Notes: generated from the sequence alone by a model not told the origin. 64,000 nucleotides of DNA from Saccharothrix australiensis (GCF_003634935.1 NZ_RBXO01000001.1:2443501-2507500); one strand, 5' to 3'; shown: positions 41,953 to 50,370, numbered from the stretch's first letter. Numbers and translations: made by a program.

Positions 41953-42126
41953 GCGGCCGGCCCGACCGACCGCCGTCCGGCCCGACCGGCACCCGTTGAC
42001 CGGACCCGTCCGGCCGGTGCCCGCCCGACCCGGTGCCGGGCTGACCGGCGTCACCTGATGGCGCTGACCGGCGCCTGTCGGGTCGGTGCCGTTCGGCCGG
42101 ATGCCCGTCGAGCGTCCGCGCGGAGG

Positions 42127-42200
42127 TGACCGCGCTTACCGGGTGGGCGCTTACCGGGTGGGCGCTTACCGGGTGGGCGCTTACCGGGTGGGCGCGGTCA
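42127..42200. repeat. 15-bp tandem repeat x4 bounded by 9-bp inverted repeats
   Basis: Four perfect copies of GCGCTTACCGGGTGG fill 42132-42191. TGACCGCGC (42127-42135) and GCGCGGTCA (42192-42200) bracket the array as inverted repeats. Confidence 0.85.
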
Positions 42201-42214
42201 GGCGGCGTGCTCGG

Positions 42215-42473
42215 CGCGGCGGGCCCGGCGACGGCCCGGTCGTGCGGACGGTCCACGAGTGCCTCCAGGCCGTCCTGTGGAACAGGACGGTGGGCATCAC
42301 GTCGCCGGCGCACGCCCTCCCGGTGGGCCTCGTGTCCGTGCCGCTGGTCGACCGGCCGCCCGGCGAACTCGTCGTCGCGTGGCCGAGCGCACGACCCGGC
42401 CCGCTGGGTCCGCTCGTTCGTCCGGATCGCGGTGGCCCATTCGGAAACCCGCATCCGGGGCGGAGCGGAATAG
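42215..42473 (+). pseudogene. C-terminal remnant of a LysR-type regulator
   Basis: The reading VRTVHECLQAVLWNRTVGIT, SPAHALPVGLVSVPLVDRPP, GELVVAWP in one frame, then ARWVRSFVRIAVAHSE after a +1/-1 shift near 42385, matches the end of a LysR substrate-binding domain. The DNA-binding half is missing and the frame is broken. It begins just after the tandem repeat array. Confidence 0.55.
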
Positions 42474-42987
42474 GCACCGAATGTGCCCGAAGGGGCAATC
42501 GCGGTCGGTGGTGGCCGCCGGGGGGCGCGGTCCGGGCCGCCGGCGCGGAGTACGGCCGTGGCGCGGGGGTGAGCACGGCCGCGCCTCAACGGCCTAATCG
42601 CCGCGTGCCGCTCGGCGCAGTGCGGAAGGGCAATCCTTCCGATGGAGCTTGGGTTATCCGTGATAATCGAGTTCTCGTCATATTCGGTGCGACCGGTAAA
42701 CGCGCTGATCAGCGTGAACGACCCGAAAAATGCAGTTGCGCAGCGTGTTCACCGCGTCACCCGTTCGGCCCTTTCTGCCCTCCAGCCGGTCGCATAACGT
42801 CGCCCTCGGGTCGCGACCGGCGGACGCCGTCGCGTGCCCGTCCGGGGGTGGCCCCGTCCGGGGGAGTGCGCACGTCGTGTCGACGCTGTGATTTCCCGTG
42901 CGACCGCGCCCGGTATTCGGTGTCCGGCCGGAGTTTTCTCATGGGGCGCCCATTCCGGGAATGGGCCGATGCGCTGGGGCGGGAGAC

Positions 42988-44178
42988 ATGTTCGCCGAGT
43001 TGGATCTGCGCGTGCGTTTCGGGGAAAAGAATTATGGGGGGCTCTACTCGTCGGAGAGCCTGGTCGCGGTTCTCCAGGAGGTCGAGGACGCCTTCGTGAA
43101 GGCCCAGGCCGACCCGGTGTTCATGGGCCGGTTCGAGGAGGTGCTGAAGACGTTCGCCGGCCGCGCCACGCCGCTGATGTTCGCGGAGCGGTTGTCGGAG
43201 AAGTACGGTCGGCGGATCTACCTCAAGCGCGAGGACCTGCTGCACGGCGGGGCGCACAAGACCAACAGCACCATCGGGCAGCTCCTGCTGGCCCAGTACA
43301 TGGGCAAGACGCGGATCATCGCGGAGACGGGCGCGGGTCAGCACGGCGTCGCCACCGCGATGACCGGTGCGAAGCTCGGCCTGCCGGTCGAGGTCTACAT
43401 GGGCGCGGTGGACGTGCGGCGCCAGCAGACCAACGTCAAGCGGATGGAGCTGTTCGGCGCCACCGTCCACCCGGTCAGCTCCGGTGGCGCGACGTTGAAG
43501 GACGCGATCAACGACGCGATGCGCGACTGGATCACCAACGTCGGCAGCACCTACCACTGCTTCGGCACGGCGGCGGGGCCCTACCCGTACCCGTCGATGG
43601 TCAAGTACTTCCAGTCCGTCATCGGCACCGAGGCGAAGGCCCAGCTCCGCGAGCAGGCGGGCGTGCTGCCCGACGCGGTGTTCGCGTGCATCGGCGGCGG
43701 CAGCAACGCGATCGGCATGTTCGCCCCGTTCACCGAGGACCCCGACGTGCGGTTGTACGGCGCGGAGCCGGCCGGCCTCGACGACGGCTCCGACCGGCAC
43801 GCGGCGACGTTGACGCGCGGCACGCCCGGCGTGTTCCACGGGATGCACTCGTTGTTCCTCCAGAACTCCGAGGGCCAGATCACCAACACCCACTCGATCG
43901 CGGCCGGTTTGGACTACCCCGGCGTCGGGCCGGAGCTGGTGGCGATGCAGGACTCCGGGCGCGCGACCTTCGAGGCGGTGTCGGACGCCGAGACCGTGGA
44001 CGCGTTCGCCGAGCTGTCCCTGCTGGAGGGCATCATCCCCGCCTTCGAATCGGCGCACGCGCTGGCGCTCGCCCTGCGCACCGCGCCACGCCTGGACCCG
44101 GACGCCGTGCTGCTGGTGTGCGTCTCGGGACGGGGCGACAAGGACCTGGACGAGTACTGGAACTACCGGGGGGTCTGA
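42988..44178 (+). CDS. trpB: Tryptophan synthase beta chain
   Basis: 396 residues, full length. The PLP lysine is in LLHGGAHKTN, with AETGAGQHGVA, the phosphate-binding GGGSNAIGMF, and CVSGRGDKDL at the C-terminus. It joins indole and serine. The ATG follows GGGAG. The gene is followed 6 bases later by trpA and then an exporter gene, without trpE, D, C or F, so it is not part of a normal tryptophan operon and could be a second, dedicated copy. It starts after a long, AT-richer upstream region. Confidence 0.95.
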   Translation: MFAELDLRVRFGEKNYGGLYSSESLVAVLQEVEDAFVKAQADPVFMGRFEEVLKTFAGRATPLMFAERLSEKYGRRIYLKREDLLHGGAHKTNSTIGQLLLAQYMGKTRIIAETGAGQHGVATAMTGAKLGLPVEVYMGAVDVRRQQTNVKRMELFGATVHPVSSGGATLKDAINDAMRDWITNVGSTYHCFGTAAGPYPYPSMVKYFQSVIGTEAKAQLREQAGVLPDAVFACIGGGSNAIGMFAPFTEDPDVRLYGAEPAGLDDGSDRHAATLTRGTPGVFHGMHSLFLQNSEGQITNTHSIAAGLDYPGVGPELVAMQDSGRATFEAVSDAETVDAFAELSLLEGIIPAFESAHALALALRTAPRLDPDAVLLVCVSGRGDKDLDEYWNYRGV

Positions 44179-44184
44179 CCGATC

Positions 44185-44979
44185 ATGAACCGATTCGACA
44201 GTGCTTTCCAGGCGTCGGACCGCAAGCTGTTCGTCCCGTTCTTCACGCTGGGCGACCCGAACCGGGAGGAGAGCCTGGGGCTGATCCGGGCCGCCGTGGA
44301 CGCCGGCGCGGACGCGGTCGAGCTGGGCTTCCCGTTCTCCGACCCGATCACCGACGGCCCGATCAACCAGCGGTCCATGAAGCGGTCGCTCGACGCGGGC
44401 ACCACCTACGACGCGTGCGTGGACATGGTGCGGGAGATCCGGCGCGCCTACCCCGACCTGCCGATCGGGCTGCTGCTGTACTACAACCTGCTGTTCAAGC
44501 GCGGGCGGTCCGCGTACGCGGAGCTGGCCGAGGTCGGCGTGGACGCCGTGGTGTGCTCGGACCTGCCGCTGGAGGAGGCCGCCGAGCACGAGGCGCTGCT
44601 GGCGGAGCACGGGTTGGGCTGCATCCAGATGGTCGCGCCGAACACGCCCGCCGAGCGGGCGAGCAGGCTGTTCGAAAGCTCCAGCGCGTTCACCTACGTC
44701 ATCAGCCGGTTCGGCACCACCGGACCGAGCGTGCGGTTCGAGGACAACTCGGTGCAGCGCATCAGGATGTTGCGCGCGCTCACCGACAAGCCGATCGTGG
44801 TCGGGTTCGGGGTGAGCACGCCGGCCCAGGTCGCGGACTTCTGGGACGCGGGCGCGGACGGCGTGATCGTCGGCAGCCACTTCAGCCTGCTCGTGGAGCG
44901 CAACCTCGGCGACGTGAGCGTGGCGCGCAAGGAGATCGAGGACTTCGTGCGCGCGCTGCGGGAGCCGGGCGAGGTCTGA
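44185..44979 (+). CDS. trpA: Tryptophan synthase alpha chain
   Basis: 264 residues, a TIM barrel. Catalytic Glu in VELGFPFSDP (about 49) and Asp in ITDGP (about 60) are kept; the segment usually reading YYVSxxGVTG is TYVISRFGTTG, and LLYYNLLFKRG replaces the usual MTYYNPxxxxG. It is thus somewhat divergent from housekeeping TrpA proteins. It splits indole-3-glycerol phosphate to indole, normally passing it to TrpB. Coupled both sides: 6 bases after trpB and overlapping the EamA gene (TGATG). Confidence 0.93.
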   Translation: MNRFDSAFQASDRKLFVPFFTLGDPNREESLGLIRAAVDAGADAVELGFPFSDPITDGPINQRSMKRSLDAGTTYDACVDMVREIRRAYPDLPIGLLLYYNLLFKRGRSAYAELAEVGVDAVVCSDLPLEEAAEHEALLAEHGLGCIQMVAPNTPAERASRLFESSSAFTYVISRFGTTGPSVRFEDNSVQRIRMLRALTDKPIVVGFGVSTPAQVADFWDAGADGVIVGSHFSLLVERNLGDVSVARKEIEDFVRALREPGEV

Positions 44980-45878
44980 TGCGCAGAGCGGACTGGGCGC
45001 GGCTGCTGGTGCTGGGCGCGCTGTGGGGCGCGTCGTTCATCTTCCTGCGCGTCCTGGCGCCGGTGATCGGCGCCGTCCCGACGGCGGGCCTGCGGGTCGG
45101 CGTCGGCGGGCTGGCGTTCCTGCCGTACTTCGCGGTGGTGCGCTTCCGCCCGCGGTGGCGCGCGCACTGGGTGCACTACGCCGTGGTCGGGCTGTTCAAC
45201 GTCGCCGCGCCCATGCTGCTGTTCTCCTACGCGGCGGTGCACATCCCCGCGTCGTACTCGGTGATCATCAACTCCAGCACGCCGCTGTTCGGGACGCTGC
45301 TCGCGGCGGTGTTCCTGAGCCAGCCGCTGACCGTGCGCGGCGTCGCGGGGCTCGTGATCGGCATGGGCGGCGTGGCGCTCGTCGCGGGTGCGGGGTCGAC
45401 CGGCGACGCCACGGTGGTGTTCTGGCTCGGCATCGGGGCGTGCCTGCTGGCGGCGGTCTGCTACTCGCTGTCCGGCGTGTACGTGAAGCGGTTCGCGCAC
45501 GGCGTGGACCCGGTCGGCACGGCGGGCTGCTCGCAGTTGCTCGCGGGGCTGGTCATCTTCCCGTTCTGGGCGGCGGACCTGCCCGACATCCGCTTCACGT
45601 GGTCGATCGTGCTGAACGTCCTGGCCCTCGCGGTGCTCTGCACGACGATCGGCTTCCTGCTGTACTTCCGGCTGATCGCGGACGTGGGCCCGGCCCGCGC
45701 GATGATGGTGGCGTTGCTGACGCCGCTGTTCGGCGTGGGGTGGGGCGCGCTGTTCCTCGACGAGCGGATCACCGTCTCCGTGGCGGTGGGCTGCGCGCTG
45801 ATCATCCTGTCGGCGGCGCTGGTGCTGGTGAAGCCGCGGCGGCGGGCCCCGTCGCCGGGTCCGGTGCGCAGCGGGTAG
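44979..45878 (+). CDS. EamA/DMT-family exporter
   Basis: 299 residues, ten predicted transmembrane helices in two EamA repeats (LGALWGASFIFLRVLAPVIG; then LGIGACLLAAVCYSLSGVYV). Family members export amino acids and small metabolites. The ATG overlaps the trpA stop (TGATG), so it is made together with TrpBA and may export tryptophan, an analogue or an indole product. A 15-bp terminator follows. Confidence 0.91.
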   Translation: MRRADWARLLVLGALWGASFIFLRVLAPVIGAVPTAGLRVGVGGLAFLPYFAVVRFRPRWRAHWVHYAVVGLFNVAAPMLLFSYAAVHIPASYSVIINSSTPLFGTLLAAVFLSQPLTVRGVAGLVIGMGGVALVAGAGSTGDATVVFWLGIGACLLAAVCYSLSGVYVKRFAHGVDPVGTAGCSQLLAGLVIFPFWAADLPDIRFTWSIVLNVLALAVLCTTIGFLLYFRLIADVGPARAMMVALLTPLFGVGWGALFLDERITVSVAVGCALIILSAALVLVKPRRRAPSPGPVRSG

Positions 45879-45893
45879 CGGGTCCTGGCCGGG

Positions 45894-45936
45894 CCGACGC
45901 CCGGCGCGCCCCGTCCGGGGTCGCGCCGGGCGTCGG
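45894..45936 (+). terminator. 15-bp hairpin after trpBA-exporter operon
   Basis: CCGACGCCCGGCGCG pairs with CGCGCCGGGCGTCGG around 13 bases. Confidence 0.65.
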
Positions 45937-45983
45937 TCTGCCGCCGGCGGTCGGTGCTCGTGCCACCGTCGCTCGTGGGCGGT

Positions 45984-46016
45984 GGGCCGGCCCGCGCACC
46001 GCGTGCGGGCCGGCCC
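45984..46016 (-). terminator. 12-bp hairpin after YCII gene
   Basis: GGGCCGGCCCGC pairs with GCGGGCCGGCCC around GCACCGCGT, 6 bases past the stop of the minus-strand gene. Confidence 0.6.
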
Positions 46017-46021
46017 GTTGT

Positions 46022-46390
46022 TCAGGCCGGCGTGGGCAGCTCGTGCTCCTCCACGACCCGGCGCACCTCCACCTCGATCTCGTCGAACAGCTCGGCGTAC
46101 CGCCGGGCGAACGCGACGGCGGCCTCCCGGTCCTCGGCGTTGATCAGCGCGAACCCGCCGATGACCTCCTTGGCCTCGGTGAACGGCCCGTCGGTCGCGG
46201 TGGTCGCCCCGGTGCGGGTCTTGCGCACCCGCGCGCCCTGCGCGGACGGGTGGACCCCCTCGGCGGTGATCAGGACGCCGTCGTCGATCGCCTCCCGGAT
46301 GAACGCTCCCATCTTCTCGATGAACTCCGGGCTCGGGTTCCACGCCTCCGGGGCGCGCTCGTCGAGCCGGTGCATGAGCAGGAACCGCAT
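46022..46390 (-). CDS. YCII-related (DGPF) domain protein
   Basis: 122 residues of the YCII/DGPF family. DGPFTEAKEVIGGFALI is the hallmark, with MRFLLMHRLDE at the start. The ATG at 46390 has GGGAG 7 bases upstream; a GTG two codons earlier is too close to it. Such proteins often accompany ECF sigma factors or act as small enzymes; none is adjacent here. Confidence 0.88.
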   Translation of the reverse strand: MRFLLMHRLDERAPEAWNPSPEFIEKMGAFIREAIDDGVLITAEGVHPSAQGARVRKTRTGATTATDGPFTEAKEVIGGFALINAEDREAAVAFARRYAELFDEIEVEVRRVVEEHELPTPA

Positions 46391-46620
46391 CTTCACTCCC
46401 TGGTGTGCTCGTACCGGACCGGTCGGTCCCGCCGACCGGCCGTCACGTACGCGTCGAACGAGGGCACCCCCGTTTCGACATCCTCGGGGAGGGATCTTCG
46501 CCGGGTGGTGGCGGGGTGGCCGCACGTGACCCGTGTCGAGCGCCCGCGATCCGGTGGCTCCCGGTCGGTGCGCCGGCCTGCCGGACGTGCCGCGCCGCGG
46601 ACCTGTTCGACCGGGTGGCC

Positions 46621-46811
46621 GCGCGGGCGAGTTCTGCCTGTACTTCCAGTACAACCTGACCGGCTCGGTGTCCGACTTCGCCACTTCGGTCCCGGACTAC
46701 GGCTCCTCGCAGCCCTCCTGCCACGAGTTCAAGGGACCCGCCACCGGTTCCGCGCCGGGTCGGCGGGACGCGCGGTGTCCGGGAACACCGCGCGTCCCGC
46801 CTTCGTCATAA
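46621..46811 (+). pseudogene. Remnant of a peptidase-inhibitor I36-like secreted protein
   Basis: GRAGEFCLYFQYNLTGSVSD and FATSVPDYGSSQPSCHEFKG match the start of the mature part of actinomycete I36-family inhibitors (Cys-rich beta-sandwich). The frame then runs into a 17-bp hairpin and stops; signal peptide and second half are absent. Reads as a gene fragment. Confidence 0.55.
46762..46801. terminator. 17-bp perfect hairpin
   Basis: Arms 46762-46778 and 46785-46801 around the loop CCGGGA, truncating the I36-like remnant. Confidence 0.6.
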
Positions 46812-46906
46812 GGGGTGGGCGCGGCCTGCGGGCCGCGTCGCCTTCCAGTGGCGCGATCCGTCGCCGGGCGAGTTCCCCGGCGGAGGACGGAAAGGACGGT
46901 GGGGTA

Positions 46907-47944
46907 ATGGTGACGGCCGCGGACACCCGTGGGGACCTGGTGCCGCTGCGAACCGACTTCGACCTGGTGTGGCGCGGCTACGACCGCCACCAGGTGCGGC
47001 ACTACGTGCGGGGCGTGGAAGCGGAGCTGCGCCTGGCCGCAGTGGACCGGGACGCCGCCGTCGCCCGAGCCGAGGACCTCACCCGGCAGCTGGAGGCCGC
47101 CCGCGGCGAGATCGCGGAGCTGCGTGGTCGCGTCGACCGGATCAGCCGCACCCCGATCGAGCCGTCCGCGCTGACCGAACGCCTGGGTCGCATGGTCGAA
47201 CTGGCCCACGAGGAGGCCGCGGACGTCACCGAGCGGGCGCGGGCCGCCGCCGAGCAGTGCTGGGCCACCGCGAGCCAGGCCACCGACCGGCTGCGGCAGC
47301 GCGCCGACCAGCTGGTCGCCGAACTGGACCGCCGCCGCCGCGAGATGGAGACCGAGCACCGCGAGCTGATGGCCCGCTCGCGGGAGCGGGTCACCACGAT
47401 GGCCGCGGAGGCGGCGCGGAGGCGGCGCGAACTCGACGAGCGCTCCGCGCGGCTGCGGGAGGAGGTCGAGACCGACTTCGAGCTGGCCATGTCCGCCCGC
47501 CGCGCCGAGGCGCGGCAGGCGATCGCGGAGCAGGAACGCGCCGCGCGGGAACGGGCCGACCGGTTGGTGCGCGAGGCGAGGGAGTACGCGGAGCGGATCG
47601 TCGCCGAGGCGCGGCACGAGGTCGACGTCCTGCGCGCGCACCGCGGGCGGCTCGCCGAGGACCTGCGCGCCGCGCACCGCCTGCTGGCCGACGTCGAGCC
47701 CCTCCTGCACCCGCTGCCGGAGGAAGCGTCGGCGCCGCAGGGCGATCCGGTGGCGCCGGACGTCCCGGCGGCCCGGAATGGCGCCGAGGCGGCGGGTGTT
47801 CCGCTGCCGCCGGGTGGTTCGGCGTCGGCGTCGGACGGGTCGGTCGCGCGGGGTGACTCGCTGCCGCCGGGCGGCCGGGCGGTGCCGCCCCGGGTGGAGG
47901 CGGTGGCCCCGGACCGCGTGCTCACGGGTGCTTCCGTGGCGTGA
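46907..47944 (+). CDS. DivIVA-like coiled-coil protein
   Basis: 345 residues. The first 55 resemble the DivIVA membrane-targeting domain (LRTDFDLVWRGYDRHQVRHY). Residues about 55-270 form a nearly continuous coiled coil rich in Arg, Glu and Ala, of the kind seen in actinomycete cytoskeletal proteins. The C-terminal 75 are disordered with PPGGSA and PPGGRAV repeats. Likely structural, acting in polar growth or septation. ATG after a GGTGGGG stretch. Confidence 0.82.
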   Translation: MVTAADTRGDLVPLRTDFDLVWRGYDRHQVRHYVRGVEAELRLAAVDRDAAVARAEDLTRQLEAARGEIAELRGRVDRISRTPIEPSALTERLGRMVELAHEEAADVTERARAAAEQCWATASQATDRLRQRADQLVAELDRRRREMETEHRELMARSRERVTTMAAEAARRRRELDERSARLREEVETDFELAMSARRAEARQAIAEQERAARERADRLVREAREYAERIVAEARHEVDVLRAHRGRLAEDLRAAHRLLADVEPLLHPLPEEASAPQGDPVAPDVPAARNGAEAAGVPLPPGGSASASDGSVARGDSLPPGGRAVPPRVEAVAPDRVLTGASVA

Positions 47945-48248
47945 TCGTGGGGGCGTGATCGCGGGCGGGTGATCGCGCAGCGGGCCGCGCCCGGGCAGCA
48001 GTGGACCGCGCCCGGGCGACGAGCCGTGCTCGGGTAAGGGGCGCGGTGAATGGGCGCTGTGAGTGGGTGCTGTGAGTGGGTGCGGTGAGTGGGCGCTGCG
48101 AATGGGCGCTGTGAGTGGGCGCGGTGAGTCGTGCTCGGCAAGGGGCGCGGTCGGCCGCGCCCGGACAACGGGCCGTGCTCGGGCAACGGGGCGCGGCAAG
48201 GGCGCGGTCGGCCGTGCTCGGGCGAGCGCGTGACCGGGCGGGCGCTCG
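47945..48248. repeat. Gap with 13-bp tandem repeat x6
   Basis: 48046-48123 holds six near-identical copies of GTGAGTGGGCGCT. Flanking it are scattered GCCGTGCTCGGGTAA-like and GGGGCGCGG elements. No gene seen. Confidence 0.7.
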
Positions 48249-48605
48249 TCAGCTCGGGTGGTGGCGGACGGGGCCGACCCGGATGTCGGGTTGCCCCGCC
48301 TGCCCGCCGCGGCGGACGCGGACGGGGATCGGCACCGGGCCGGGTGCCGCCGCCACCGGGTCCGGTGACGGCGGCGCGGTGTGCCGCCGGTCGTGCGCGG
48401 CGCGCCGTTCGGGGTCGCGCAGCAGCGCGTAGGCGGCGAGGACTTCCGCCAGGCGGGCCGGGTCGGTCGGCGCGCTCCGGGTGTCCGGGTGCAGCGCCAG
48501 GACCAGGGCCCGGTAGGCCGCCGCGATCCGCGCCGGCGAGGCGTCGCGCGGCACGCCGAGCGCGCGGTACGGGTCCGGCGGCTGCGGTGCGGGTCGGTGC
48601 GCCAT
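48249..48605 (-). CDS. J-domain protein
   Basis: 118 residues. A J domain covers about residues 10-72 (DPYRALGVPRDASPARIAAA, YRALVLALHPDT with the HPD triplet, then YALLRDPERRAAHD). The rest is a Pro-rich tail. It stimulates an Hsp70 ATPase. It starts 8 bases after the Hsp20 stop, in one operon with it. Confidence 0.85.
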   Translation of the reverse strand: MAHRPAPQPPDPYRALGVPRDASPARIAAAYRALVLALHPDTRSAPTDPARLAEVLAAYALLRDPERRAAHDRRHTAPPSPDPVAAAPGPVPIPVRVRRGGQAGQPDIRVGPVRHHPS

Positions 48606-48613
48606 GCCGCCGG

Positions 48614-49066
48614 TCAGGTGGCGAGCTGCTTGGTGTCGCCGCCGGCGCTGATCGCGATCTTGCGCGGCTTGGCCTTCTCGGCGACGGGGATGCGCAGGGT
48701 CAGCACACCCGCCTGGTAGCTCGCCTGGACCTGGTCGGTGTCCAGGGCCTCACCGAGGAACAGTTGCCTGCTGAACGTGCCGCGCGGTCGCTCGGCGACG
48801 AGGTAGTCGGCCCGGTCGCCGTTCGAGGCGGCCTGCTCGCCGTTCCCGCCGGGCCGTTCCGCCCGGACGGTCAGCACGTTCTGCTCGACGTCCAGGTCGA
48901 TCGACGCCGGGTCGACGCCGGGCAGGTCGAACTCCACCACGAACTGCCCGCCCGCGCGGTAGGCGTCCATCGGCATCACCGCGGGGCGGCTGAGGGTCCC
49001 GTTGCCGCCGAAGAACTGCTGGGTCAGTCGGTCGAGTTCGCGGAACGGGTCGGTGCGCATCAACAT
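48614..49066 (-). CDS. Hsp20/alpha-crystallin small heat-shock protein
   Basis: About 150 residues. It begins [17 protein letters not shown] and has an alpha-crystallin domain (about 40-140; [50 protein letters not shown]). Two ATGs (49066, 49060) are possible. Unusually the frame stays open upstream for another 240 codons. It forms an operon with the J-domain gene and is probably controlled by the MerR regulator on the other strand. Confidence 0.92.
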   Translation of the reverse strand: MLMRTDPFRELDRLTQQFFGGNGTLSRPAVMPMDAYRAGGQFVVEFDLPGVDPASIDLDVEQNVLTVRAERPGGNGEQAASNGDRADYLVAERPRGTFSRQLFLGEALDTDQVQASYQAGVLTLRIPVAEKAKPRKIAISAGGDTKQLAT

Positions 49067-49768
49067 CTCCACGGTCTCCTTCCGGCAACCATCTCGCTCG
49101 ATCGGTGTGGTGCGCGGGCTTCGCGCGTCCGCCCGCCCGCCCCGGAGCGACCGGGACGGGCGGATCGGTGCGGGGCGCGGTCGCGCGACCGGCGGCGCGG
49201 GCGACAGCACACGCCCGGCGCCTCGCGCGGCAGGGCGGAGGCGTAGCGCCGCGTCGGCGGGCTGCTCCGAGCACGCCCGTCGCTCGGCGAGGCAGGCCCT
49301 CGGCGGACGCCGGCCGCACCCGCGGGTCGTGTGCGACCTGCGGCGTCGGACGGGCGTCGCCGGTCGCGGGACTGCGGCGTCGTGGGATTGCGGCGTCGCG
49401 GGCTGTGGCGTCGTGCGCTGTGGCGTCGTGGGCTGTGCGTCGCCGGAGTGCGGCGGTCGGGTGGGCGTCGCGGCCGCGCGACCGCGGCCAGGCGGAGGAG
49501 ACCGTTGCCGCGCGCCGACCGCGCGCACCACCCGCGCACACCCCGCGACCGCACCGGCTGGGCACCGGGCCGCGCGCCGCCCGCTCGCGCCGTCACCGCC
49601 GCGCGGCGGCTGGGGCTCGCGGCGGGCGGGAGGGCGCGAGTCGGCGGCGGCGCCGAAGTTGGCCGCCACGATCGCGTCGAACTCCTCGTGCAGCCACTGG
49701 CGGTCGGAGAAGACCACCTCGGCGAACCGCGCCGTCTCCGGCCGGGTGCGCGTCGCCTCGCCGATCAC
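49067..49768 (-). CDS. Uncertain small-protein frame running into Hsp20
   Basis: From a GTG at 49768 with GGGAG 8 bases upstream, the first 50 codons look coding ([31 protein letters not shown]) and resemble short proteins often found next to actinobacterial hsp20 genes. After about residue 85 (ARQRSPP) the sequence becomes low-complexity Arg/Pro/Thr, with TTPQ and ATPQS repeats, and continues with no stop into the Hsp20 start. Either the stop of a small gene has been lost, or a fusion protein is made. End point therefore uncertain. Confidence 0.4.
49370..49460. repeat. Degenerate 14-16-bp repeats (TGYGGCGTCG)
   Basis: About six imperfect units based on GGGCTGTGGCGTCGT, inside the low-complexity part upstream of hsp20. 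Confidence 0.55.
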
Positions 49769-49813
49769 GTCGATCACTCCCAGGGCATCGTCACCAGGTT
49801 CTGACCGATACCC

Positions 49814-49846
49814 ATAATCTACAGTCACCACTGGAGGTTCTGTCAA
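49814..49846 (-). promoter_or_regulatory. Candidate sigma-70-like promoter for the Hsp20 transcript
   Basis: On the minus strand TTGACA (49846-49841) is followed 19 bases later by TAGATT/GATTAT (49821-49814). The same AT-rich block could give a -10 (CATAAT) for the divergent MerR gene. An ACTCGATTGAGGT sequence next to it is a weak palindrome that could bind the MerR regulator. Confidence 0.4.
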
Positions 49847-49923
49847 CCACTCGATTGAGGTAATCTCGGCTGACGGGTGCCGGCCGTGGTCGCGTGCCCC
49901 GACGTGGGAGGAGCCGATCGGTC

Positions 49924-50370
49924 GTGGCCGTGCGCAAACTGGACGACGTGGACTACCCGGCGTACAGCACGGGCCAGGCGGCCGACCTGCTCGACGTCCA
50001 GCAGGCGTTCCTGCGCAGCCTCGACACGGCGGGCCTGTTGTCCCCGCGGCGTTCCGGGGGCGGGCACCGGCGCTACTCGCGCCGCCAGCTCGAACTGGCC
50101 GCGCGCATCCGCGTCCTGTTCGACGAGGGCCACACCCTGGCCGCCGCCGCGCGCATCATCGGCCTGGAGGACGAACTCGCCGCCGCGCACGACCAGATCG
50201 CCCGGCTGCGGACCAGGCTCGCGGCCCCTGACGGCGCACCGGTCCCCGACGGCGGGGCACCGGTGCCCGACGGCGGCGCGCCGGCCGACCGCGTGCCGGC
50301 TCCCGGTGACGATGCGCCGGGCCCCGGTGACCGCGCGCCGGGCGCGGAGGAGCCCGCGAACAACGGTTGA
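49924..50370 (+). CDS. MerR-family regulator (HspR-like)
   Basis: 148 residues. The winged HTH covers about 10-75 ([40 protein letters not shown]). A short helical linker and a disordered tail with PVPDGGA repeats follow. GTG at 49924 chosen for GGGAGGAG 10 bases upstream; another GTG lies 30 bases earlier. Divergent from the Hsp20/J-domain operon, which it probably controls. Confidence 0.87.
   Translation: MAVRKLDDVDYPAYSTGQAADLLDVQQAFLRSLDTAGLLSPRRSGGGHRRYSRRQLELAARIRVLFDEGHTLAAAARIIGLEDELAAAHDQIARLRTRLAAPDGAPVPDGGAPVPDGGAPADRVPAPGDDAPGPGDRAPGAEEPANNG

Larger units (their letters stand above)
41953..42987. other. 1-kb gap with tandem repeat, LysR remnant and trp operon upstream region
   Basis: Three parts. 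41953-42130: GACCGG-rich imperfect repeats. 42127-42473: a tandem array and a gene remnant, listed separately. 42474-42987: AT-richer stretches (GGGTTATCCGTGATAATCGA near 42648; CATATTC near 42679) likely to include the trpB promoter. I found no Trp-rich leader peptide or T-box. Confidence 0.55.
46391..46906. other. Divergent gap holding a gene remnant
   Basis: 516 bases between YCII and the DivIVA-like gene. It includes an I36-like remnant and a long hairpin, listed separately, plus presumed promoters. Nothing else recognised. Confidence 0.5.

Noticed and set aside
42474-42987. trp attenuator or T-box upstream of trpB
   Set aside because: I looked for a short frame with adjacent Trp codons and for a T-box core and found neither.
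45023-46906. Long plus-strand frame upstream of the DivIVA-like gene
   Set aside because: It is out of frame with the EamA exporter, opposes the YCII gene and contains terminator hairpins.
48046-48123. CRISPR or origin iterons at the 13-bp repeats
   Set aside because: No spacers, no AT-rich unwinding region and no replication gene nearby.
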